Positions 36,545-48,904 of a stretch of 64,000 nt of DNA are shown here, one piece after another. This stretch comes from Kryptolebias marmoratus. Taxonomy: Eukaryota > Chordata > Actinopteri > Cyprinodontiformes > Rivulidae. The stretch's first letter is position 1, and each line of letters starts with the position of its first letter. Position numbers and translations under genes: made by a program. Location of the stretch: assembly GCF_001649575.2 (NCBI RefSeq), contig NC_051436.1, forward strand, positions 6,457,873 to 6,521,872, in the 5' to 3' direction. The notes beneath the pieces are model-generated. The model made no database searches, was not told the DNA's origin, and saw only the letters and a list, made by a program, of their open reading frames with translations.

Positions 36545-37210
36545 GCTGAAATGTGTTAATTAATTTAGCTAAAAAAAAAAGATAAAAGAAGTAGAACACT
36601 AGCTAAACGCTAAAAGATGCAAAATGCTACCTCAAGTAATAAAACCCAGGTTAAAAGCTAAAACCAGCAAAAACAGCAGAAGACTACCTAAAAACTAAAA
36701 GAAGCAAAATGCTAAACAGCAAGACCCTAGCTAAAAGCAACAAAATGCTAATTAAAAGCTAAAAGGACCAAAACTCTATCTAAAAGCTAAAAGATGCAAA
36801 ATCCTACCTAAACCTGCAAACCACTAGCTAAAAGCCAAAAGTAGCGAAACACTAGCTTAAAGTAGCAATGTACTAACTAAAAGCTAAGACTAACAAATCT
36901 AGCTAAAAGCTAAAAGCAGCAGTACACTAGCTAAAAACTGAAAGTAGCAAAATATTAGCTAAAAGCTGTGAAATGCTACATAAAAGGAGCAATAACTAAA
37001 ACCTAAAAGGAGCAAAACATGATCTAAAACCTAAAAGAAATTCAGTTATAGAAAAAAGCTAAAAGCGGCAAAATGCTAAATAAAAAGAGCAAAATGGTAG
37101 CTATAAACCATAGGTAGGGAATGGCTATTTAAATGCCAGGTAGCAAAATGCTAGCTAAAAGCTAACAGTAGCAAAATGCTACCTAAAGTAGCATAACACT
37201 AAAACTAGAG
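36545..37210. repeat. Family C repeat
   Basis: About 650 bp of AGCTAAAAGCTAAAAG, AGCAAAATGCTA and similar words, the reverse-complement type of 25085-25850. Confidence 0.88.
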
Positions 37211-37249
37211 CTTCCTAATGACAACTACATTCTGTACAAATCCAAAGTA

Positions 37250-37400
37250 AAGTTTTAGATTCTGGGCCTGCCGCCTTTAATGTCAGAGTTTGAAACTGAA
37301 ATCATCTTTTGTTGTAAAATAACGAAGTTTTAGCCATTTTGAACGTTATGCAGGGTTTCATTTCGAAGCACTTCCTGTTCTAAGTGTTAAAACTTTTACT
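37250..37400 (+). repeat. Family A lead-in fragment
   Basis: GCCGCCTTTAATGTCAGAGT then a TTTTGAACGTTATGCAGG segment match the start of the 28480 copy; the rest is missing. Confidence 0.6.
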
Positions 37401-37489
37401 GTTTTGATCAAAGCTGTATGAGGAGAGTTCCTCTTGTTCTTCTTGTAAAGCTCTTTATTCACACTGCATCCCACTACTCTTCACAGATT

Positions 37490-37534
37490 CCTCCTCCTCC
37501 TCCTCCTCCTCCTCCTCCTCCTCCTCCTCCTCCT
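37490..37534. repeat. (TCC)n tract ending at a gap
   Basis: About 15 TCC units running into N. A poly-proline reading of it is an artefact. Confidence 0.92.
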
Positions 37535-37724
37535 NNNNNNNNNNNNNNNNNNNNNNNNNNNNNNNNNNNNNNNNNNNNNNNNNNNNNNNNNNNNNNNNNN
37601 NNNNNNNNNNNNNNNNNNNNNNNNNNNNNNNNNNNNNNNNNNNNNNNNNNNNNNNNNNNNNNNNNNNNNNNNNNNNNNNNNNNNNNNNNNNNNNNNNNNN
37701 NNNNNNNNNNNNNNNNNNNNNNNN
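37535..37724. other. Assembly gap (190 N)
   Basis: Run of N inside or after the TCC tract. Confidence 0.99.
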
Positions 37725-38214
37725 CTGCCATTCAGTTCAGCAATTTTTTTCCTGAGCCCAACATCCATTTTCAGAGCAGGTCTTCTCTCAAGTTCAAACA
37801 GGGGACAAAAAGGTACTTCACAGGGGAGGGTGGGGGGGAAGGCAGTACGAATCAAAAGGCGAGGAAGTGGAAATCACTGTACAGACGTCAGGGGAATTTC
37901 AATGCCCGCCGAGGCACAGTGGAGCTCTGTTCGGTCCGTTCGCAGGCTGAGGGGGTGAAAACAGCAGCGGCCTCAGCGGGGCACATCCATTCTGACAACT
38001 TCTTACCCTCTCTGAAAGGCCCGAAGCGAGGTCTGTTTGTCCAAGAGGGGACGGGCCCGGCCGAGGACTTCTTGCTAAATAAGCGCCTCGTCTTGTGGCT
38101 TCGCTTCCGACCGCGGTCGTCCAAAACCGAACACAAACATCCTGTTCGCTGTTTGAATGTGTGTTCAGCTTCACAGAGTCATAAAAGAAAAATCACGTAA
38201 ACACTTTAACTGGG
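37725..38214. other. Unique GC-balanced block
   Basis: Open frames occur on both strands, but there is no recognisable domain or paired splice site. Confidence 0.3.
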
Positions 38215-38635
38215 AACACAACCGAGTTAGTTATTAAATTTAGGTCTAAACTAAAATGGCGCGTTTAATTTTGTAGCCGTTTTGGTCGAATCTTGTAAAC
38301 CAGGTTACGGTTGGCGCGACCTCGTGCACCGTGGACCCGTCGGTGCTCAGCGTACGCGTCGAGCATGACTCTCAGGCACTACCACACCGAGTTTGGCTCA
38401 ATATCTGTGAAGGTGACGGACTTTCAGCCATTTTGGCTAGGATTGATTGACTCGTCTCGAACTGGGTTGACTCCAAAAGCAAACCGTTGTGCACCTATTT
38501 GTAATTTTGGAGAGTTTCGTTAAAAAAATCCATCCACTGGTCAACGAGACGTTTACATACAGACGCTACAACGCTACACACACTCGCAGGCAGGTTGCAT
38601 GATCGCCTCTTGCTTTTGGCGGCGATACCTTAACA
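38215..38635 (+). repeat. Family A copy, diverged
   Basis: GACTCTCAGGCACTACCACA, GGTTGACTCCAAAAGC and GGAGAGTTTCGTT words in family order, followed by the tail ending CTTGCTTTTGGCGGCGATAC. Confidence 0.75.
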
Positions 38636-38959
38636 AACCAAGAGGCAGAAAGAGAAAAACCACGACGACTTGAAGCAAAAATGCTGCTGAAACTTTACGA
38701 GAAATGAGCAAAAACAACAACGAAGTGATGATATTAGGAACTCATTTGAAGCCTAACATGCTGCTCCTGGGTGATCATAAAAATGTTAAATACTCGAACC
38801 TCAAAGGAACAAAACGCAGCACATTACAAGCACTGATGAATATTCAGAAATACACACAACGTTCAGACAAATGAAGTTTCGCGAAAAAAAAACCTCGAAA
38901 CACAGAGCAGGCTCGTCGTTCTTCTCTGTAACAACGGATCAAACTCATTAAAGACGGAA

Positions 38960-39310
38960 GGTTTTAATTAAATGAAAGCAAACGCGTCCCCCTCAGGTGT
39001 TCGGATCCCCTCCGGCCCTCTCGTCTTTGATGACGGCGGCGCGGCGGCTCAGTCCTGGACCCTGCGACGGCCATCAGCACCTCTCACCTCGCCCCAGAGT
39101 CCAGCCCCGGCCTCGCATCTGCTAAAAGGGCACGGGGGGCACCATCCTGTGCCCCCCCCCCTCTCATTATTTGATACCGGGCCAAGACTGACCCAGTGAA
39201 GCCTGCCAAGGACCCCCCCGTCTGTGGGCCCCCCGAGCACCAGACTCGGGGGCCCACACTGGCCTCTTTGGCTTTTGAGGCTTTGGGAAGATTAATCGGC
39301 CTCCTCGGCG
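38960..39310. other. GC-rich block with a strong hairpin
   Basis: TGTGGGCCCCCCGAG (39223-39237) pairs with CTCGGGGGCCCACA (39245-39258) across a 7-nt loop, with one bulged C. A second, C/G-rich inverted pair lies at about 39130-39165. The stem is too short for a microRNA precursor. Confidence 0.55.
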
Positions 39311-39904
39311 GAGCGCCTTTGTGAGGCAGCGCCCAGGCGTGTTCAAGCTGTCGGGTTTGCCGGAGACGAAAGGAGCAGCGCCTCATTCCCCTGCAGGTCG
39401 GCGTGTCTGTTGCTACGCTGCGTTCTCAGCCACTCGGAAAAGGTCACATCCGGCCGGGGCCCGGGCGGCACGGGAGTCTCACAGACGGAGACGCGTCCGC
39501 GCTGTAACAGACGAAGTCTTAAACGCGTCTGTATCCGTGCGGCGGGCGATCTCAACCTGAAATCCACCGAATGATCTTCAGCTGAACAATCAGATGCACC
39601 ATCCTGCCCGCTGCCGGGTTTAGTTTGCTTTGCGGATTAATGCTGCAATCGGTCGCAACAAGCATGCAAATGTACGTATCGTATTTGCACAGCTGCTTCC
39701 GGAGCGAGGAACTAATCGCACACAAACAGACGGGTCGCCGCAGCGCTACACATTCGTCTGTGCCGATCGTCGTCGGCGCGCTTTCGGCCCCACACTCAAA
39801 CTGAACTCCAGCTGTCGGGCACGGCGGCGTGAGGGCGATGATTCGGGCTCGTTCTGTTCTGACGCTCGGCTGAAACCGAGATCGCCTACAGCCGATTCAC
39901 TCCC
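39311..39904. other. Unique GC-rich intergenic DNA
   Basis: CpG-containing, open in several frames by composition. No gene recognised. Confidence 0.3.
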
Positions 39905-40180
39905 GATCCAAGACGGCCGCCACAGTAGCGAACACAAAAACGTCTGTCACTTGGCCATCTTTACAGATAACGAGCTGAAATTTGGCGTGGCGGTAGCGGG
40001 GACCGATCTGCAACGCACGCTGCGACCTGTTAGCAAAATATCTCACGAACTAGTGGAAGGATTTTAATGAAGCCTCCAGGAAACGATCGCTCACTGTGCA
40101 TCTACAGACGGACGCCACAATCAGCTGATTTTGGGAAACACAAAAACGGCCATAATTGACTCCGAGAGTCATTTACGGCA
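39905..40180 (-). repeat. Family A copy, reversed
   Basis: CAAGACGGCCGCCACAGTAG, AACGAGCTGAAATTTGGCGT, GTTAGCAAAATATCTCACGA. CpG-rich compared with other copies, so possibly younger or protected from CpG decay. Confidence 0.8.
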
Positions 40181-40629
40181 TCCTATGAGTGTCAAGACCG
40201 GATCTTTAGCTGCTTATTTGGTGTTTTGTTCATTTGGTAGGAGAAGCGTTTGTCGTGTTCGGGTGGGCATTACGGTCAACCATCTGATACCTAAAAACCC
40301 TCAAACTAAAACATGGTGGACTTTCTTTTTCCCGCGCCTGTATTCCCTCAGTCCTGCTGCACAAACCAAAACCAGAGACTTTCTTCGACTATACTCCTAG
40401 CCGAAAACTTGAAAATGTTTTTTTTTTTTTTTTCTTTAAAAACTAAAGTTTCGGGGAGGTTTATGCAAAGGTTTTTGGCCTGAAACCGTTTTAATGATTT
40501 TTCTTCGCACTCTGTTGCAGGTGAGGGCTTTTGATTCCTGGCATGTCACGCCTCCAGTAGCGCAGCCACCAATAAAAGCCTCTCTCACCCTCTCACTCCC
40601 CCTCACCCACTCATACACTTACAGTACGT

Positions 40630-40630
<1 letters not shown>

Positions 40631-40664
<34 letters not shown>
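40631..40664. repeat. (CA)n microsatellite
   Basis: About 16 CA units followed by CGCG. Confidence 0.93.
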
Positions 40665-40665
<1 letters not shown>

Positions 40666-40889
40666 GTAGTTCGAGCTGCTCCAGGTGCCAGGGTGTGAAG
40701 AGATCAGCCAATCCCAGGCCTCATCTGAAGCTGGATGGTGGCCATCGTGTTATTAAAAGCTACGGGTGAGCTTTGCTGCTCGCCTTTTTTCCTTTGCGCT
40801 CCAAACGACTTGTGAAAAAAAAAAAAGACTTAGGAAACAAAACAGGGTAGAGCCTCCCAGAGGGGGTTAAAAATAAATAAATTTGAGTT

Positions 40890-42010
40890 TTCTGTTAGTT
40901 GTCTGATAAACAAAGCAGAGAAGCGCAGCCATTTTCAGGAGCTGATAAGGAATCGACTTGTGGGTCAGGATAACGTGATTGATGTCTCCATCTCGCCGCT
41001 CTTTGTGTCCAACGATAATTTCCAGTGATATTATTTCCATAAACATCATTACGAGACAGAGTCGTTCCATCTCCTCAATCAGGACTACTGGGAAAGCTGA
41101 AGTGCCTTTGATGAGATGAGATCACATTTTCGAGGGAGCTGCTTTCTCTTCGCCGGTAGCCAAAAACAGCCTAATTGTGTTTTGTCCCATATGTGAATTA
41201 CTATTAACGGCGATTCATTTACCACACTTCCTTTGCCAATTTTCTAAATTAAAAAAATAGCATGTTGAGATTTACGGCACGCTCCCCCCCCTTCCACCCA
41301 CCCACCCACCCCATTCGCAGCGCCGGCTTCCAGCGTCTCCATGGCAACCCCCAATCAGCGGGGATGGCAGGGCCTGCCGGCCGTGCGCTTGGCGCGAGGC
41401 TCTGAGAGGCGCAGGTGGAGCACATATGGAACAATGGCCTAGTGGAAAAAAAAAAAAAAAGAGAGAAGAAGAAGAAGCACCCTGCCTGCTTGCCTGTGCC
41501 AGCAGTGCCCATTTTAATCCCACCGTTACCTTCCAGTGCGCCGTGATGGAGACGTTCGGCTGCAAACTGCTGGGCCCCGTGCCAGACCCCAAAAAGTTCT
41601 GCACCCACCATCTTACAGGTCACTTACTTTATATACCCGCTGTCTCGCGCTCAAGAACCATTGCTCCTTTCCTAATCTGTACGTTTCACAGTATGCTGGT
41701 GCATTCGTGGCCATACATCGACTGGTGACGCCATCTGCGCCCAATATGGGCAGCAATGGCAGTAGTAATTTTATGGAAATCACAAGCATGTGCGGCAAAT
41801 AAATCAATCATCCAAGCAGCCTTATCTATCACTGCACATTTTAGCAGTCAGCTCCATGTAGGTTAATTAAAGCACAATGGCCGAGGAGAGGACCTGGCAC
41901 CCGTCCTGCTTGTGTTTAAGCCTCCTCGAGGCCCGCTGGGCTGGAGCGTTCTATAGCCAGATGAAATTTGCCCATCTATCCACCCCCCCTACAACCCCCA
42001 TCCCCAGCTG
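40890..42010. promoter_or_regulatory. Long non-repetitive island, candidate conserved non-coding cluster
   Basis: About 1.1 kb without any family A-D repeat. It includes AATTGTGTTTTGTCCCATATG, TGAATTACTATTAACGGCG, GTTAATTAAAGCACAATGG and TGAATACATAAATCATCGG (each 21 nt or less, AT-rich homeodomain-like). Open frames around 41250-41800 occur on both strands and look incidental. This is the best candidate in the right half for distal regulatory DNA. Confidence 0.35.
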
Positions 42011-42579
42011 AATACATAAATCATCGGTATTGGTCTCAGTTTTGACCCTAAACTCCAAAAAACAAATATCACAGATAATCACTGGACACTCTTCAAAATA
42101 TACTACAGCTACAGGGCAGATTGTTAAAAGTCACTCAGTCTGGGTTTGGAGCAAGTCGATTGGCACATTTAGCATGTTTGTGCTACGACTAACGTGCCGT
42201 TTTATCTGGTTTGAGCTCTGAGATCAGTATTGTGTGACGGGAAAAGTTGGGTATTTAAAAAAAAGTACATCAGAAGTGTCAAACGCCGTCATTTCAAACT
42301 TCAACTAAGTCCAAGTTTATAACTATAACAACTATAACAAAGCATTCATCATAAAGTAATTTTGACTTCAGCGTTATTTTAAGCAATGCTTTCTTTTAGA
42401 CGTTGTGAAGTTAGGGGCTGAGATTTCTTAAACATATTTTAATTTATTACAGTATGTTTTTAAAGAAATTCACTAAAGTTGTGTTTGTACAACATCTGTA
42501 GTGGAGTTGTAGTGAAAATGAAGACTAATATAGCTCTAAATAAATAAAACATTTAGTTGTCTGTCATTTTTTAGCTAAG
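42011..42579. other. Intergenic AT-rich, nothing recognised
   Basis: No gene or repeat family seen. Confidence 0.4.
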
Positions 42580-43385
42580 AATCTCAAGGTTTTGCTAACA
42601 AGCGCTAAGCTAGCATTAGCGTGCTCACACTTTGAAATGTGGAGAATTTAACTTGAATAACTTATCGGGTTTAGAGAATTTAAAAAAAACTGGTGTAAAT
42701 ATTAAAAACTTGTCAAGTGTCATTAAAGTGGTTTATATCATCAACTTCGAGTCTTTTTCAGGTAGCTAACGAAACAAGATAGCTACCTGAAACAACTTTT
42801 TTCTTATAGTAGCTGAGCTAGCATTAGCGTGCTCACATTTTGAAATGTGGAGAATTTAACTTGAATAACTTATCAGGTTTAGAGAATTTGAAAACAAAAA
42901 CTGGTGTAAACAATAAAAACTTGTCGAGCGTCAATTAAAGTGGTTTAAATCATCGACTTGGAGTCTTTTTCAGGTAGCTAACAAAACAAGCTAGCTACAT
43001 GAAACAACTTTTTCAAGTTTGACAGTCGCTGAGCTAGCATTAGCATGCTCGCACTTCAAAATGTGGGAGATTTAATTTAAGGTACCATAAACGGTGTAAA
43101 CAGTTAAATAACCATTACTGAGTATAAACTAAAGTGGTGTAAATCATTTTCAGTTTGGCAACCGAAAGCCTTTTTTCAGGGAAGCTAACAAAACAAGAAC
43201 CTGAAGGCTTTGCTAACAGGAGCTAAGCTAACATAGCATGCTCATGCTTGTAAATGTGCAAGATTTATTTAACATTTGTGGTTTCTAAGATTTCAGAACC
43301 AAAAGTGGTGTAACAAATTAAATAAACATTGTTGAGTATCAGTTAAAGTAGTGGAGCGTAAAAAGCTTTTTTGCTGCGCTAACTT
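42580..43385. repeat. About 205-bp tandem repeat, 4 copies
   Basis: AGCATTAGCGTGCTCACA-type words start near 42613, 42820, 43037 and 43229 (steps of about 207, 217 and 192). Each is followed by GAAATGTGGAGAATTTAACT, then AAAGTGGTTTA and CAGGTAGCTAACAAAACAAG. Confidence 0.9.
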
Positions 43386-43559
43386 AACAGCTGCATAAAA
43401 GTCTGAAGTTACATCCGACTTGGTTTCTCATCTCATTCAGGAGCGGTTGATCAAATCCAACCTAAACTTATCACATTTCTTTCCTGAAACCCTTCGTGAG
43501 CCTATACGTTGTAAAGCCGTTAAACGTGTATGCTTTTGCTTTATAGGAAAAAAAAAAAA

Positions 43560-43870
43560 AAGCAATTAAAATGGCTTTCAGATGAGCATTAGCTTCATCC
43601 CAATCTCATCTCCCACAATGGGAGGATCAGAGTGGAGGCACCCGGCTGATACGACTCCTCGTGCCCCTCGGCTGTCACTGATAACAACTGTATCTCATTA
43701 TCCTCCTTGTGGGGGCCGTGGAGGTAGCGGCGACCGTAAACACCATCCTCCTATCCCTCCACAATGGGCCGACAAAAGGCACTCTCTGCGGCTTGAACCC
43801 AAGCCAACTTCTCTGTTCTTGTTGCCATGCACAGCAGATGTCTGGGTGAGTCTATGAAAGGTTACAGATC
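43560..43870. promoter_or_regulatory. Non-repetitive GC-balanced block
   Basis: Begins after a poly-A run. Complex sequence (ACAATGGGAGGATCAG and similar) with no exon. It could be a conserved non-coding element; not tested. Confidence 0.28.
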
Positions 43871-46020
43871 TGGGTTCCTCATAAAGACCAGACATAGGCT
43901 TGGTGTCCTGAGGCATCTGGAGTGCGACTAGTAGAGGTATTTTGTTTTTCAGTATGTTTTTTTTATATAGCAAAGGTTGTTTTTGAGTAGGAGCCTGCGA
44001 AGGCGAGTTAAAGATGGCAAAAACACCGTTGAGTGCGAGAAGATTGATTTAGTTTTTCCTGTGTTGTGTGCTTGATTCTGTCCAAACAAAGCGGAATATT
44101 TTAAGCAAATTACCATTTTCTGTTGTGTTTACACAACTTATCTAGATACAAACAGTATTTTAGATAAAAAAAAGGAAGATATTTTGGAAAAAGCTTGATG
44201 TATGTTTGAAATGCAGAGCTACTAGCAGCCTAATTGGTGCAACTTTAGCTTTGTGCTCTTCAAACCTCAACAACAATGAACCCTTTTTTTTATTCTCTTT
44301 TTCTGTTTCTTTGCTCTGACTCTGTCTCCCTTAAAGTTTGGTTGTGTGGAGAAAAGTTTTAAAACATCGACATAAAGAAGTTAGACAAAGCGTCTCCTCT
44401 TCCTTTAAAACTTGAAGCCAGCAGGATCTGGTTTGTGGGCGTTGCATTTTTGGAACCAGAGTCTGTGCAGTCAGGATGAAGGCTGTAAGCCCTGCCCACT
44501 CCCCCACATACATTGTGTTTTTTTGGGGTTTTTTTTTTAGGCATCAAATAACTAATCACAACTATATATATTAAAAAAGATAATATTTGACCATATAGCA
44601 GCAAAGCAAGAACTTCAACAGAATTCAGCACCAGGTTTATTCTTATTCTTAGTCACTCAAATGTCCCATTTTTTTGCATTGATTTAAACGTGTGCTGTAG
44701 CCAGCCTACAGGGGGCGCTTCAACTTCCGTAACATTCCTGTGTCTAATTAAAATATTAGTCAATGTTTCAAAACTGAGAGAAAACGGCAAACTGTGCCCC
44801 GAGTTTAACGTCGTTAATGTTCCCGTTATCGACACCTAGAGGTGCGGCGTGGGTGTGGCGGTGTTTTTCATTTTGGATAAAAGGGAAAGATATTTTTTAA
44901 ACTATCCTGTGTTGTGTAATCGGGGCCTAAATTACAAGCATTTGAAGTATTAGCATATGGATAATTCAAGATTTTCTGTCTAATTATGTTTTAGGGACAA
45001 ATTGTTGTGACTTTAATCTGATTTTTCAGAGAAAGTCTTCGATTAATTTATTGTTTTAACTGAAGTCATGAATAAGTTGGGTCAGGATTTATTATATCAA
45101 CAGGTTTTTTTTATTATTTAAGAAGAAAATAACTGATAAGATGGGACTTTATGTGAAGATCTGTTTTTCTGTGTTATAGATCGTTTTTTGTGTTTGATTT
45201 CATTTTTAATCGTAAACATGAGGCCGAGAAGTTTTGTCCTAAGTCTGTAACTTTCTTCTTTTTTTTCAAATCTATTATTTATTTAAATTTTAACCCCAAC
45301 TACAACTGTTTCCAGAGGCTTCTTTATCTATTTTTTTTTATCCATATCAACCTTCCTCACTTGATTCGTTTCGTTATTATCTGACATTTTATGGAGTAAA
45401 TTAACTGAAAGCAATCAAGCTTTTCATTGTTAATGGAAAGCAACACTAATTAAGTCTTTTTTTTTTTCTTTCTTTCTTTCTTTACGTGCATGTTAGTGTT
45501 CACGATTACAGGGCACTTAGGAACTTAGGGGTGAAAAAACCCCTGGAAACCCTGTTTTCCGTACAGACTTTCCTTTCACAGAGGAGTTTCCAGCTTGTCC
45601 GATTATCGTTGGTGCTGATAGAAGAAAGAAAGCTCGTAGTTTCGTCCTGAAGGCCGAACGGTATAAAAGTCAGCACGCAGTCAAACGGAACCTTTTCGAC
45701 GACTGAAACCAGCGTTCGAACGGAAAACAAATCAATCATTGCGATGCGCGGTACCTCTGTTTTCATTAGAAAATCATATAGATTAAATGTTAATCATAGC
45801 CAACTCTGTACTGGTGGGTTTCTGCCAAGATAACAGATGGACCATTAATGAGAATAGCGTGGGGATCTTAGTCTATACACGGATACGTAGACGCAACAAC
45901 AAGCATAACACCACACTTGGCTACCGAAAAACTGTTATTTATTTAAATTAAAATAGAATACGATAATCAGTATGCAGGTTTTTATTTTTTTTGTTGTTTT
46001 TTTTTCCCCCCCTCGCTCAA
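43871..46020. other. Intergenic AT-rich, no gene
   Basis: Homopolymer T and A runs, a (TTTC)n tract near 45465-45483, nothing coding. Confidence 0.45.
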
Positions 46021-46249
46021 AGTCAAAGTGTTAAAAAACGCGTGCGATCGCTGCGGCGCGTTTTTGGATGTTTTCACAGAGACGAGCTGCCTCCAGAGAC
46101 TAAGAGAAATTGGAGGTAACACCTGTCACGCACATTCAGCATCAGATATTAGCATCCGTCTCCCCTTTTTTTCTTGTTTTTTTTTCTTTTGCTGGTCTGC
46201 GAACGGAGAATAATTACTCTTGTTTAAAAGTGTGCCTATTAGCACTAAC

Positions 46250-47160
46250 CGGGTTACGTTGGACATCTGTCTCGGAGAGCCGGCTGCTATAATTGGCCTC
46301 CGTCACAAACCAGCGGGGCGGCGGCGTGACACGGGTAGGCACGGCGGCGGCGGCGCCTTGCTTTCGGCGTGGTGACGTCAGACGTAACGGGGGGGGGCGA
46401 GATGAAACGCTTGCGTTGGAAAGCGGCGCGCGTATGTCCACGGCGTTTTTCGTCAGGTCTGAGAACATATGTCTGCAGCTCGGGAGGCTCTGGGCAGGGA
46501 AGGGGGGGTGTTCCGGGGTTGGGGTGGTGGTATCGGGGGGGGACAGGGCTGCGTTTGAAGTCAACCGTCGCATTAGGCAGCGACGCGGGCGCCGTTGCGT
46601 GGAGATGCGCTCCTGTTCAAAGGGATGGGGAAAAGGAACAGCTCCGGGGGAGCGTCCAAAAACATCAAGAGCTGACCCCGCCGCTCGTCCCCCCCCCCCC
46701 CNNNNNNNNNNNNNNNNNNNNNNNNNNNNNNNNNNNNNNNNNNNNNNNNNNNNNNNNNNNNNNNNNNNNNNNNNNNNNNNNNNNNNNNNNNNNNNNNNNN
46801 NNNNNNNNNNNGCCCCCCCCCCCCCGCGATTCCCAAACACCGGCAGGCCCGCGCCATCTGGCCTCGCCTTCGGATTCCCCGGACACATAATGGGAATCCA
46901 AACTACGCCGCCTCCCCGCCTCTCCCCTCCCCTCCGGGTCGGCGCTGCACTTCCACTTCATCCCTGCTTGAGTGTTGGCTCAAGTGGAAGGGCTCCGCTC
47001 GCCGAGCCGTCCCAGTTGCCCTTTTCCCTCCGTAATCCCCTCTCGTGATGGGATCCGGGAGGAGCCCTTTGGATTCCGAGGGGAAACAGTCGATGCTTTT
47101 CGAGATGAAGGGAAATCCCCAGAGCGTGATCCGCCGTGAGTGGGGCGCTCGGCTCATCGC
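46250..47160. promoter_or_regulatory. CpG island-like block with CRE
   Basis: GC-rich, with an inverted CCAAT box (46292-46296), a GGGGCGGCGGCG GC box (about 46314-46325) and a full consensus CRE, TGACGTCA (46373-46380). A poly-C-flanked gap (46702-46811) interrupts it. An ATG at 47048 opens 29 codons to a strong donor (CGCC|GTGAGT, GT at 47136). It has the look of a promoter, but no gene is recognised. Confidence 0.4.
46702..46811. other. Assembly gap in poly-C tract (110 N)
   Basis: C-only runs on both sides of the N run. Confidence 0.98.
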
Positions 47161-47429
47161 CCCGTACTCTTTTCTGCTCGATAGCTCAGATCATTTCAGG
47201 TGAGCTTCCGTGGAAAAGGCACGAACACCGTCCTCGGTTTGGTCACCAGGTTGAGAAATGATTACGGGGCCGCGATTGTTAAACAACCTCCCTGCTCTCT
47301 GGAACCCCAGAAAGTCTCCAGGTCACTGTAAACGACGAGGAGCTAACAGCTAATCTGAGCGACGAAAACAGCTTCAGTCTAAAAACGTCGCCTTATAAAA
47401 CCTTCTCATTAACATAGAACTCAGTGCTT

Positions 47430-47700
47430 CACAGCAGCAGCAGCTAGCTGTAGCACCTCCAGCAGGGATGTCTTAAGATCTGCCAGAAAAAAAAAAGAAC
47501 AAACTGACAATGAGTCATTAGGACTTCTGAGGTCGGAGCTGTTTTAGCTCATCGGTTTGGTCAGAGTTGAACTCCGTTTCTCCAAAGTGAGGTCATTAAT
47601 AGAGCCATCTACAACGAGTCGGATCTTATTTGTCCGTAATCCTTCCGCAGAACCCCACTTCAAAAAAGATCTGAACTTCTCCCTCCGGGGTTAAAAAGTC
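47430..47700 (+). repeat. Family D copy
   Basis: CAGCAGCAGCAGCTAGCTGT, ATAGAGCCATCTACAACGAG, AACCCCACTTCAAAAAAGAT. Confidence 0.75.
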
Positions 47701-48904
47701 TGATTCCCACTGAGGGAAAAGACTAAAAACGGAAAGTCCTGCAAACGTCTACACTTAGAGACATCTGCGTTTAGCCAAAACTAGTAGAAAAAAAAAGGTT
47801 TTCTATGCGAGCTGACCTTCTCAGACCTTAGATTTGAAGGTTTTGCAGCTCAGTTTGTGCTTTTTTTCATAGTTCAACTCTTTGTTTTACAAAACCCCAG
47901 AGACATCTTGTTCCAAGCGCCTGTAAGGTTTCACGTTTTGCTCGTGGGACTCTTTACGTTTCCGTCCGCCAGGTAAAAACTAAAGAAGAAAATTTACATT
48001 TTGCTTGTTTGTTGTGTTTGTTGGTGAAATTAAAGCTGCAACAATAATGCATCTTTTTTGCATCTTTTAAAGACTCGGGCTGCATTTCTTGGATATTTTC
48101 TGTCGTTTAAAAGCTGGAAGCGCCAAGCCGCTTCTTCAAAATGGACTCCGAGCTCAGACGATGTTCGGGGCTAAACTCCCTCTCTGGGAGCGCCGGGCGC
48201 GGCGTTGACAGACACGCTCACAAAGGCGGCGGAGGCTCTAGGAAGAGAGCAGCCGTGGGGCCGTGCAGCGCGCTCCGTGGCGCTGCCACGGATTTCACGC
48301 TCCTTTTGTGCGCCTCTTTCTCTTCCTCGCCTCTCTGGGCGTCGCCGCGGTGGGGGAATTCGGTTCCCTAATAGCTGGGGAATCAAAGTTGGACAGCGCC
48401 GCTGCTGGGAGCCATAAAGGAAGCAGCGGCAGCGGCCGGCCGGCCGGCCAGCCATTCATCCGGGGCCCATAACGACCGCCACCAGATGGAGGCTGTACGT
48501 CAGCGGGTGACACCTCGAGGCAGCCGCCGCCGCCGCCCCCGGTACGGCGTGGGCGAGATGAAAGTTGGTGAGGGGGGGACGGGAGGCAGGCTGCGTCAAA
48601 CAGAGACGAGATCTGATCAACAACTGCACGGAGACGAAATCAAAGTGGCTGAAGCATGTGGCTCGAGGCATCTGGTATTCAAGCAAACAGAAGCTAGCGC
48701 CGTGTGCCAATACTTTCAGGGGAGAGCGGCCTCCTCCTCCCCCTCTCCCCCCCGATCGGTGGCCTGCAGCCAGTGGAAACGCTGCTGGCTGCTGTTTTAA
48801 ACCCACACGAGGTGTGTTTGTTGGCTTTGTTGTCCTGAGGTGATTCTGTTGAGAGTGATGGAGGTGGAGGGGGGGGCAGCGTTGAATTTTTGTAAGTGAA
48901 AACA
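47701..48904. other. Intergenic; unique GC-rich part 48130-48870
   Basis: 48130-48500 is GC-rich with a CGGCCGGCCGGCCGGCCA run near 48434. No exon found on either strand. Several overlapping open frames reflect composition. Confidence 0.35.

Noticed and set aside
37418..38200. 260-codon frame with a poly-proline start
   Set aside because: It is a TCC microsatellite joined through a gap of N; the reading through N is meaningless.
39223..39258. MicroRNA precursor reading of the hairpin
   Set aside because: A 14-bp stem is too short for a pre-miRNA, and almost all pairs are G-C.
41249..41800. Overlapping frames of 100-124 codons on both strands
   Set aside because: Poly-A/poly-T and purine tracts keep frames open; no conserved domain. 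Better described as non-coding unique DNA.
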